From assembly GCA_013397115.1 (NCBI GenBank), contig VWZW01007674.1:682001-746000 (forward strand): DNA of 64,000 nt, written 5' to 3'. The number at the start of each line of letters is the position of its first letter. Position 1 is the stretch's first letter. Both the position numbers and the translations under genes were made by a program. This DNA comes from Edolisoma coerulescens (lineage: Eukaryota; Chordata; Aves; Passeriformes; Campephagidae). The notes beneath the pieces were generated by a model. It saw nothing but the letters and a program-made list of their open reading frames with translations. It had not been told where the DNA came from and searched no databases. Of the stretch, positions 45,087-57,000 are shown in pieces.

Positions 45087-48000
45087 GTATGTAACAAACA
45101 GTTTTACTACCTGGTAGCAGTTAAATGGGGATGAGTAGTTTGTTGGGATTAATTTTATCTTTCTGAACTGTTGTGGTGATAAGCAGTGCTAAAAGAAATA
45201 TGCTGCAAAATATCTGGTGTTCTAAACTTATTTTTATGTACAGTTAAGACTTCCCCCAGTTTAAAGTGGTGTTGGAGTGACCAAGCTGTCAAGGGAAAAA
45301 AAAAAAAAGAATGGGGTGGAACACTCTGGTATCAAACACTGACATTCACAGGATTTAGTGAGCTCTCTTGATCTAGCCTGGCTGTGGTTTGCTTGGTTCG
45401 CAGGTTTCTCAGTCACAGAATTAATTTTAGTCTAGGTAGAGCTTGAAGCCTGGATTTTGTTACTGCTATTGCCAGAGGACTGTTCCTGTGCAGGAAGAAC
45501 AGCTCTGTCTTGTCTTACTTGTGAATAATTCTCAAGGTGCTCTCATGGTTCTTGAGGTTTTGGAGGAGGAGGAACTCAAAACATGAAGCTTTATGTGATT
45601 GGTTTGAAAGACCTAAGGGCATACTTGTTGCTAGAACTGTTCCATTGTACAGTATGTATTTTGGTAAAATCAGGTTTAGATGATCTACTTGGGTGTGGTG
45701 CTCAGGCTCTTAGACTTGGCACACTGTTCTTTGTTCCTGCTATAGCTCTTGAATTTCAGGTTTCCTTGTGACACAGAAATGCTCTTGTGAGGCTGGGCCA
45801 CTTGTAGCTGTGTCTATGGCAGTAATTCAAGAGAATGTTCTGATTCCTGCTTCACCTCTTCTACACAATCCAGCAGTTTAAATAGAATTTTGAATCTCCT
45901 CGGATAAGCATCATGTTGTATCAATAAAAATATGAAACATTTGAAAAATTAAAACAGAAAAGTGGGAACTTTCCTACTGCATCCTTTCTCCTTTTACTTC
46001 AGAGGGAATGAAAAAAGTTTCTTTTCCTCTTGGACAGGTGAGAGATTAATTTTTATCGAACACTTCTGCCAGATTAAAAAGGCAGAGCTCAGCGATAAGC
46101 TATGGGCTCACCATCCTTACAGATAACTTGGTGATGCTCCTTAACAGCAAGGGGTTCTATTTTCTTCTCACTAACAGACTGTACTGATGAATAATTGCTA
46201 CTTGTGCTTTTCCTTTCCATGATTAAGTAACTGTAGTTTTGTTACTAAGTTGTAATGATGTTTCTCCCCCTTATGCATCTACTTTGTTTTTGTACATACC
46301 TACCAAATCCCTTCCCTGCTTAAGTGTACTAGTTTCTGTGGCTAACAGTCATCATGTAAAATCACTAAGTGCTGTAATTTGCCATCTCTTCTTCTAGTCA
46401 TACACAGAAAGTTCAGCCCAGTCTTCAGTATCTGCCACTGCATAATGACCTTTTAACATCAGTGATGTATGTGAGAACTGATGAAGTCCATGCCCACTGT
46501 CAGGCATGGTGGTCTGCTCCTGGTGGATAAATCTGGATTTAATAACTAAAAACTTCTTATCAAATACGCTAGGTTTTTATCTCTTGGTTCAGGGGCATTG
46601 GTCTGGGTTTGCTATTAACTATTTTCCTGATAGGGGAAAAAACCACTATCATTTGCTTCTGATAATTGTTTATTCACCTGAAAGCGCATAGTTCATAACT
46701 TACATTTGCTTACGGTGTTACAACAGGTGTTACTGACTTTTTAGCTTCAGAGTTTTCACTTTTAACTATGTCTGAGGAAAGTGAAGAGTCTGTTCCTTTG
46801 CTTCCACTTCAGCAAGAGTCCATGGCCTCTGCTCTGTTTAATACTGATCAGGTAGGATATAAGTGCACTTTGTTCTTTTAAGCAGTGGGGCACGCGCATG
46901 TCACGTTTAGCTACACGTTAGTAGCCTGAAAGGACAACTTATTTTCTAGCTTTAACTGCAAATGAGAGAATAACTCGTGTAACTCTTGATGCTGATCTGG
47001 TTTTCATGCACTGTGTTTTAGTATGTAAAGGCCTTTTTTGTTTGTGTCTTTGTTCCTAACTAGTGAAGGGAATAAAATAACACATATAGGTCTAATTTTT
47101 GCAGTTTTTCTCTTTATGTTTGATATTACAGGTTTTTGTAGTGGTGTTCTAGTTAATCAGGTTTTTTCCTTTAGCTGTTTTTGTGTCTGCTCTGTGAAGC
47201 TGTAGATTTTTAATTTATTTTGTATATTTCTGTTCCAGAGATGGGGTAAGTGCTCCCTCATGCAAGACTGTTATTACAGCAGAGAAAAAGCAACGCATTC
47301 GGCAAGTGTGCAGAAACCTAAATACTCAGTCTACTCTGCTTGTGTGGAGTTCCAAGGCTCTGTTCATCTCCACTATAATGTTACTTATGATCATCTTAGG
47401 TAGTTTATTTAGATGGTTAAGTTTATTGGTGTCTTGTTGTAGACTGAGAGAAATGAAGTGTTTTACTCTCAAAGTGAACAATGTAACATTTCTGCTATAA
47501 TCTGTACAGAAATGGGTTTAGTTGTAGCCAGCATTTCAGATTAATTAAACATGATCTCTTTATTTGCATTCTCCCATATTCCCATTTCTATCTGACTTTT
47601 AATAATTGTATGTGAGAACTTAATGCAAAATGCCAAATGATTTATAATAAATTTTTCATTTAGTAAGAAATAATTTTGAACCCAGCATCTTTTTCAGGAC
47701 GTATTTCAAGTTAATGATACTAAATTCAAACTAAGGTTAAAACTGTAACTCTAAAAATCTGGTTGTGTCCTAGTTTTAATTGTTTAATTTAGACTATTTT
47801 AGTTGGGGTCTTTTCTCCTCTTACATTCCATTTCGTTATTGAAAAATGAAACAGATTTTCTTAGAGGACAGATCTTGAAACCCTGCTGAGCTTGATCCTG
47901 AGGATACCAGAAAAAAAAAAAAAGGAAGAAATAGGCAGAGCATTTGATGCATATTGTTACTTTGTACTGCTTTGTAAAAGCAAATTTTTCATGAGTTGGG

Positions 48001-51000
48001 GAAGTTGTAAAGCTTCAACCAGGGTTTTAGCAGTGTCAGTATTTACAGTTCAAAGTCTAGGGACTTGTGCTCCTTAATTACTTAAGTGCTTTTAAAAACC
48101 CCAGTATGAGTTTCTGAGTGTATACTTAACATCTTCTCTTTTCTGAGGGTGGGGCTGGGAAAATTCTGTAGAAAGAATCTCTAAAATTGCTATTGATTTA
48201 TTGAAAAACTGCAGTGAATTAATGAGGTACAAGTCAGCAGTTATGTTTGGAAATGCTACTGAGATCAGGTAATTAGACTTTAACATTGCACATTTAAGGA
48301 AAAAACTCCCTGAGTAAGAATACTTAAGGAGAAATTCCTTAGGTTATTTTCAGTGCCCTGTCTTATGTCCAGATCAATTTTATGGAAACTGAGTGATATT
48401 TTGAAGATATTGCAAAAGGTATCTTCCTTCCGTTTATTGTACATTTTAATGTGATGCTGCTTTAGTGCATTTAGTCAAACAGAACTGTTCTGCATGAAGT
48501 AATTCAGAAGAAATGAGATTGATTTTGTAAGGAATCAAAAATCTTTTTATCTCCCTATATTAAACCTCTAGAATTTGAACAGTACAGCACTGATTTTGGA
48601 CATGGTAATACACTAAAAAAACTAGTGGTCTGTATGAACTGTCACATTTTAGTGCTTGTTTAGAGTGTCTGATAATGCTTTTGTTTCTTTGTAGTCCAGA
48701 ACAGGTAAAGCATAGAACACTCTTGTATTGTGTTCTCTGTATGTGCACACAACCTATGAAAGGTGAATGCTCCCTGCTTGTGGGGCTTCTTGAAGAGGGT
48801 GCAAAAGATTTGTGACACCAGGAGCCTGGAGTGCAGGCCTGATCATTTACGTATAGGTGATCCCAGTTTGTGCTTTTGCTTCCATTGGAAGTTTACCACT
48901 GTCTTGGTGTTTGAATTATACCCTTGATGTTTCATGTTATACCCTTTATGTTTCAGTATTAAGAAGGACAGGAAACTCTTTCATATTTGTTGGTAAGAGT
49001 GGTGGAATTCCTTCAATGTTAGTGAAAGGATGTAGCAGTAGTTTCCTTGGGAAAGAAGAAAGAATTTGCATGCTTAACTTACCGCACTAAAACTTTGGGA
49101 TCAAATAGCACTCTGAAGACTGAGAATTACCTGAGTTTGATCACCATTTCTGTGTCATTCTTACTAAAAATGTGAGAACACAATACCGCATGAAAATCCA
49201 TTTTAATATATATTCTACTTAGTATACTCTAGTGGGAGTAACATAATAAAGGAAGTAGACGTTTTCTTGGGATTTTTGTGGAGAGGGGATCATAAATATC
49301 TGTTTGGCATTATTCTTAGGGGCCAATACAGTTAATTCTTGCCAAGTTACAGGCATTCTACTGTCATGCATCCTTTTACCAACTGTAGTTTGAACCAAGA
49401 GAAAAAGATGCCTTTATTCATCTTTTGAAATTCTGTTTAAAGGAAAGGTGACACAGGCTCTTAGATGCAACCAGCCTACTTTTGACTGTTGGTGTTTTTA
49501 ATGTAAATGTTTCTAACATGACCCTGTGCTCCCATTCTTTTAATAACTGTGATGCAATTAATTACTATTGTTTAAATCCCTGCTGTAGCAAGTGTTCCTG
49601 GCAGTGAATATTATCTTACATGTTTCCTCCTCAGGGTCATCTTTAGCTTAATGTACCAGCACCTGATTGTGGAGAGTTGCTGAGGAGACTGGTTTTTATG
49701 TATTGCAGAATGACAACAGTGAAAGACGTCGCCATGATAATAGTGAGCGCAGAAGAAATGACAATGCCGAGTCTGAGACTAATGGGCAGCCACAAAACAA
49801 CATTCAGCGAGTGGTGGAGCAAGATGAAGAAGAAGATGAAGAGCTAACACTGAAATATGGGGCAAAACATGTGATTATGCTGTTTGTGCCTGTCACGCTT
49901 TGCATGGTGGTCGTTGTTGCAACTATCAAGTCTGTCAGCTTTTATACACGCAAGGATGGACAGCTGTATGTATCGATATTTTTCCCTATCTTTCTAGTGG
50001 ACTTAGATAAATTTCTTTAAACTGCCATTTCTTCTGGAGTCTGATTCAAGCAGTGAACTTCCTCTTGCCTCCCTTTTCCCCTTCTCCAGTCCAAAGATAG
50101 TTTTGTTTTATTCCTTCCAGAAACCAGACTCTTCTCTTTGTGGTGCTGTTGACATTTGTTGTTTGTCTGGTGACCAGTGGGGATAATATCTTGGTTGTTA
50201 CTCCTTAATTCAAATCCTAGTCCTCACTTTAATATTTGATCATACTCTGTGGTATTTGTAAAATAAACTCAATTGTGAGCCGAAGCCATTTCACTTGTAT
50301 TAGGCTAGAATACAAGCATTTTGGAAAAGGAACAAAACTACTAGTGTAAATGAAATAACATATATGCCATGTTCTGGTTTGCCATGCTATTTGATAAAGA
50401 AATTCAAATGCAAGGGGAATATAACTTCAAGAGGTTCACTTCTGGTGAAGTTATAGAAACTTTCCTGGCAGATGTTTCTGTAGAATTTTTTTGGATTTTG
50501 CTAAGATATTAATGTTGCCAAAAAAAACCCGAGTTCCAATGAAAGCTGATTTGAGAGAAGGAGGGCAAAGGAAGAACACTGAGCCTGTGGAAACTACAGC
50601 AAGCCATAGAATCATAGAATGTTAAGGAGTTGGAATGGACCTTAAAGATCAGTCTAAATGTTCCATTGTGAAAACATTTAGACAAAATGATTCAAAGTGT
50701 GTTTGGCTTTGAAATGTTTGTATAATATAAGCATGTCAAAAAAAAGTTTCAATAAAACATGAAATTCTTTACTTTAGAAGTTGTTGATCAAAGAAATTTT
50801 TTTTTTGAGATTTTATTTATGGTGTTTTCTCCCTGCTTCGCCTTCCCACCCCACAGTGAAGTAGTTGGCCCAGGAGGTTGTATTTCTTTAGGAAAGAGTG
50901 AGTTGAGCCCAAACGTTTTGTTGAAATCACTGGGGAGCCTTTCATGGTGAATCCATAAGTGAAACTCCAGCTGCACTGGCGAGCACGAGTGGTGGCACAG

Positions 51001-54000
51001 GAGAGTGGCAGTGACACATGGCGCGGGAGCAGCCGTATCAAACAGTGGGCAGTTGCGGGTTTTATCTGCTTTACAAAGCAGAAAACAGTAGTAATCTAAG
51101 AATGTAGGAAATGCAAGTCTTCTAAGGAATTCAAGTTTGCCTAATATGATACTATGTCACCTTTCAAGTTTTGCCTTAGTAGAAAATAGATGTTACTTTT
51201 ACAGCTTTGAATTGAAAGATTAGTGCAATTTTGTTTGATATTGGCCTGCATACCAGCAATATCTGTGCATTCAGTGTCATTTCAGTTGACTTTTGTTTTT
51301 GTAGCATCTACACTCCTTTCACAGAAGAGACAGAGACGGTAGGACAGAGAGCCCTGAATTCTATTCTGAACGCGGCCATCATGATCAGCGTTATCATTGT
51401 CATGACCATCCTCCTGGTTGTGCTTTACAAATACAGGTGCTACAAGGTAAGTAGCTGTGCTAGTTTTATTTATTAGTACAGATTATTTAGAGAATGGAAC
51501 AAAATGAAAGCTTATCCAGGATGAGTGAGCGAAGGTAGCAGAATTGGTGATTTAATTCACTGTTTCAATTTTGTGGCTGCTGTTCGTTTGACACAAAGCG
51601 GGGCAGAGGCCCAGTGCTATCACTGCCATCTCTTCTGTCGGTTAGAAATAGGGTGACATTGCTTTCTATTCTTTTGAAATGTTCATGCACTGAAATCTTT
51701 CTGTGGTCAAGAAATACAAAGGACAGACTTGGTCATATTTTGAGGGCTCCCCCCCTCCCACCCTGTCCCCAGTACTGATGTCTCCCATCAGTGTGATGTG
51801 TGCATGGCTGTACACACCAGGCAGTATTCTTACAGCAAACACAGAGACTCTAAGGCTCTTTGTGAAAGACTTCAATCATGTAATGATGTCATCTAGGCAA
51901 GTCCAGGCTTAGCATAATTAGTTGCAATGCCACCTGCGTGGGAGGAGTTGTCCATGAAAATTCCTGTTTTGTTTTGGTCTTGATAATCATTTGACAAGGC
52001 TTAGCCTAATAAAACTTCTCAATATGCAGCCAGAATCTTGAATCTGTTTCACAATTGTAAAACAAGTAGTGGGATTCAGAGGTTTGCTTCATTTCATGTT
52101 GTTTTCAAGAGGGAACAGTGGTTTTGGTCTTCATGTCTGTGGGTAAAACCCCTTTAGAAATTATCTGTGGAGTGACTGGGGAAATTATTTTTGCCTGAAT
52201 CTGCATACATCGTGGAATACTGATTTTTAAAGTATGTACCTTCATTTTTATCATTGTGGTGTTAACATCTGAACTGACAAAGTATTGTTAAACTGGCGGT
52301 TCTCTTCATTCTAATGAAGCTAAACAAGTACTGTGCTTTAGTTGGGTTCCTTAGTAGCCAGTTGGTTCTCCTCAGATGCTGAAGGCATCAACTAGTTTTT
52401 ACTAAACATTTCACATTTCTGGTTTCCTTCTTGACCTTTTAAGGCACAGCACATCTTCCTTACAAAAATAATTGTTCTACTAAAAATTAGAATTTTTACA
52501 TACCAGAAATTCCCCATGGTTATATTTTATGCTAATTACACTAAATAATTAACTTATTTTTAGATCTCCTAACAGAGTAGTTCTATGCTGCTGTATCAGA
52601 ATGCTGTGAAATGTAGTTGCCTGTCCATTGAGTTCTATTTTACGTGCAGTTCTATATGTAGATTGTAGTCTAGACTACGGGGAATGAAATTTATGATGAA
52701 AGAACATTAGGTCTTCATCCAGTAGTGATAATTTGCTTATCTTCACAAGATTTTTATCTGAAAAGTCTTTTGAAGAAAGGAAATACTACTTCAGCTTCAC
52801 TGTTGTTAGTTTCCTGTGGTTGTCCTGCACACGATATGTTAAGCATGATCCTGATTCTAGCTCCTCAATCTAACCAGAAATAGCATCTTTGAAGGGGATT
52901 GTATTTGATTAGCTTTTTTTTTTTAATTTATTATTCTCTGCATTCTTCATTGTTTCCATCTGCCTAACCAAGTCTGACTGCTGTAGCTCATTTTAATTCT
53001 CTGCATCCTTCAATCCATCCTTAATTTTTATTCAAGTTGTAAAGCCAAACTTGTACCAGCAATCAATTAGTGTTGAAGGTGTTGTTAAATGAAGAATGAA
53101 AATTCTTTAATGAGAAGGCAAACAACCTGTTGTGGTAACCTGCTAGGAAAACAGTGAGCAAAACTTACAAGTACATTGGAAAAGTCACTTGTAAGAAAAG
53201 AGACTGGTGATCTGGAAAATGCTATAGTAAATGAGGTACATACTGAGAATAAAGCAAACATCTGTGTGTAAAATGCCACCTTAGGTCAACTCTTGAAAGT
53301 ACCTCCTCTAGTTCTGCTGACAGTAGTTATGCAAGGTGTATGTGGAAGTTTGGTGGTCTGTGGCCTTGGTGTTTGACGCTGTTAGCATTTACTGGTTTTT
53401 AGGATGAAACTTAACTATTGACTTAAAAAGAGATAAGAGTTTAAGAGCTTATATTACAAATAGAAGAACTACAGGTAGAAGTCATGAGACAGCTTTCTTT
53501 GCTGTTTTCTTAAAATAGTTTCAAGTAATGTTACAGAGGAATAAAGTTACTCTTGTTGGGTTCGTACTTAGTAGCTTTACAAGTGGTTGGAAAATTTGGT
53601 TCTGTTTGAATCAATATCTACCAATATTCACCTTTGGAATGGTTCGTTCTCCCACTTGCTGTGAGTGGTGACAATTTGACGTACTGAGATACTTTGGCAG
53701 TTTTCCTGCAGCATCTTTATAGGCACTGTTCTTATTAGGCATCTTTATAGGCACTGTGGGAATTTTAAATTCATTGCTGAGAGCATACTAGCAAAAGCCA
53801 GTCTCTTAGATTAGGAAGTTAAATTACAGGTTTTATTAGGTTGAAAGTTAAATTTGAACCTCTTTTGAGAGACAGTGTGAAGGAGAAGAATGAATGTTTC
53901 AGAAATGGCTGAGAATTTTAAAAATGCCTATGAAAAAATTTAGCATTAGACTCAATGTGCTAAATTACTAACTGTAATGGCTGGATTCTTAATTTGCCAG

Positions 54001-57000
54001 AAAGTCCTGGTTGCATCTCCTAAGTGTGCTTCCTTTAGTCTGTGTGCATATGGACTTTTAAGTTAACTTTTGCTAAATATTTTAAGAACTATAACATAAG
54101 ATGCATTCTACTACACATCTTTAAGATGACAAAGAGATAACACAGTTTTTTAACAGTTTGTGAATAATTTGATCTGGTGTACATATATAGCTAATTTAGC
54201 CAGTTAATTTTCCACTGAGCATGTCTGTTCAAAGCAGGATTCCTTATGTAGCTTTGATTCCTAGATTATTGCTTCTGACAGGTTGTCTACTTGTAATACT
54301 GGGTCAGGTTTTGTATAAGAGATTCTGTGCTGGGACTTTGACAAATATATGTTCATTCCCAGTTAAGAGATGATAAGAGATTGCTGGAGTTAAAGGAGTC
54401 TTCAGTTTGGTTTTTCCATTTTGCACAATAAATACCACAAGAGTGCACTTCTGTCAGTGCAAAGTCTTAAGTGCCTGTCATTTCCAGGTTTAAATCTTTA
54501 AATGTCCCTGCTGAGTACAACACTGAACTGTTTTTTTTCAAGTCGTTGGGCATGTATGTCTGCTCTCATATCAAAATTAGGGATTGTGTCTATAGATGAA
54601 TGATAGAGATTATAGAAATCCTTGTATAGTCATTCATCAATGACATTTCAACAGATAAGCACTGAAGCTTTTTCTGGGTTCCAGCATTTACTTCTATAAC
54701 TGCATTCTGAAAATGATTTGAAATCAGCACAGCCCTAAAGTGAATCACGTTTTCCATCTGTGTTCATGCTAGATGATTCTGCTATGTTATAATGCCACTG
54801 GTATTAAAATGGTCTAAAAATATTCAAACAGTTGTTTTCAGTAGAGCTAAAGAACATCTACTGAAAGTCCACAAAGCGCTTAAAATTCATAAGTGTAAAG
54901 TGAAATACACCAGTGTGCATAGAGTAAACATGAATGTAGCAACAACCAAAGAGGGAGATTTCTTAAATAATTTTCTTGCTTTAAACAGAAAGAAGAATAA
55001 CCTTAGAAGCATTTTTAATAGACACTAAATTTAAGATAAGTCTAAAACCATCTGTAATGTTATCTTCTTCTCCAGGTGATCCATGGTTGGCTTATCATTT
55101 CTTCTCTTTTGCTGCTCTTCTTTTTCTCATTCATCTACCTGGGGTAAGTGAACTAAAGCATTAATATGCTATTCTACATGTATCACTTTATGTATGTGTT
55201 TATTTTAGAACAAGGCCTTGAGTCTTAAGAGGAATGATAGGGAGTAAACTATTGCAATAAAATTTTTCGTTTTATATAGGCTGATAGAGTACACATAAAA
55301 GAGAGTGATTTATGGCTTTATAGTGCATCTGATTAGGTACAGAAGCTATCCATCACATGCATCACCAGAATAAGCACATCTTGCTCATCAGAATAAGCAT
55401 ATCTTGCACAGGGGAGCTTGTTCTGCTGGCATGTCTTCTGATAACTTAATTTTTCATTGACATATGACTCAAGGGCAGTTGTTTACATCACGGCTTTTAT
55501 TGTTAGCTGTATATGCAAAGGCTGTTTTCATGGGAGTGGTGGAAAACATTCAGCTGAAAAGAATCTACTGTCTCACCGAAATATATTCAGTGCTTTTCTT
55601 CTCAAATTTGCAAGCATGCCCTTGTCCAGACATCAAGAAAATTCGGCCGAAGTACTCAGTATTGTACAAAATGAGCAGCCTCCTCAGAGTTTGTAACTGG
55701 AGTTATGTCATTAAATTATTATACTCAATGTTTTTATGCCACTTGATGACAAACACTTCTCTTTGAAGAAGCTTATTTAATTTGTTCTCTGGAAGGAGAA
55801 TGTGGTCTTCCCTTCAATCACTGATTTTTGCTAAAAGTGATCTGTGATGCCTTTTGTGGTCAGTAATTTCTCTAACCCTAGCAATGGCTTTTGAAATAGA
55901 AGGCAATTCCTTTATCTGTCCTTCCTGCCTCACAGCAGTGCTGGCTTCCTTTTGCCAGAGGCTCAGAGAGTGAGTTTGTAGACCAATTATACACGATGAC
56001 AGTAAGGGACATCCTGTTAACACTGTATATCTCAAAGGTCAACTGACAGCTGCAGAAGACAAATTTTCCTGGAGGAAAGTATTATGCAAATTACAGGGTT
56101 CTTAGTGGCTTGATGAGTTGGTAGCAGCAGATTCTGCATAAAGCCATCACAACCATTTCTTCCCTGAGTCAGCAGGAAATCACCTGTGGCTTGGTGATGA
56201 CATTTGTCTATTTTGGTTTTACTTATTGAGGGTCTTAATTAGTTTATAGTATTTGGTGTGACAGAGACATGGTTCATCCAAAACTAAAGCTTTTTACTTC
56301 AATGTGTGTGGGGAGTAATGGAATAAATGTATTATCTTTGAAGTTAGCAAATTATTCCACAGGCAGCATGTAAATAGAGGGAGATCTTTGTGTGCATTTA
56401 GAGATTCATTATAACCTCACAAGCTCTGATTATTCTGATTTTTAAAAGTTTTGAGTATAGTCAAAAAGACTGATTTTGCAGTAATGTCCTTTCCCTTGCT
56501 TTGATTGAGAAGGAAATAGAACATTACGGAAAATTTTCAGAAAAGCAAAAGAGTTGGTGTGAAGCAAACACTGGCAAAATTAATCCCATTTTGAAGAACA
56601 GTTAAGTACTAATTGGAGGAAAAATTTTACATTTATGCCAATACATTGAATATGAAAAATTTTTAAAAGATATTCTGAAGTTTTCATCTGTTATTTGTTT
56701 CCATTGTTTCAAGCAAATGCAGTCTATATTATTTTCCTTTTTTTTAGTGAGGTTTTTAAGACATATAATGTTGCTATGGACTACATCACGGTGGCACTCA
56801 TGATCTGGAACTTTGGTGTTGTGGGAATGATTTGTATCCATTGGAAGGGTCCTCTTCGGCTCCAGCAGGCATATCTCATTATGATAAGTGCTCTCATGGC
56901 CTTGGTGTTCATTAAGTATCTTCCTGAGTGGACTGCATGGCTTATCCTGGCTGTCATTTCAGTGTATGGTAAGTTTGGGAGCAAGGCACAGTAACAGGTC

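Larger units (their letters stand above)
45087..49708 (+). other. PSEN1: PSEN1 intron 3
   Basis: This 4.6-kb intron holds the alternative-exon candidate at 46745-46851 and a 21-bp imperfect tandem repeat at 48916-48957. Two very short acceptor-donor pairs (47239-47245 and 48695-48704) are judged chance. The rest is unremarkable AT-rich sequence. Confidence 0.7.

Noticed and set aside
47239..47245. Seven-base AGATGGG between an acceptor (TGTTCCAG) and a donor (GTAAGTG) in PSEN1 intron 3
   Set aside because: Too short and frame-breaking; pairing of the two signals is likely chance.
48695..48704. Ten-base unit between TTTCTTTGTAG and GTAAAG in PSEN1 intron 3
   Set aside because: Not a multiple of three and no other support.
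50857..50898. Exon-like stretch after CCCACCCCACAG in PSEN1 intron 4
   Set aside because: It opens with TGA and TAG in two of three frames, and the donor (AGA|GTGAGT) is the only support.
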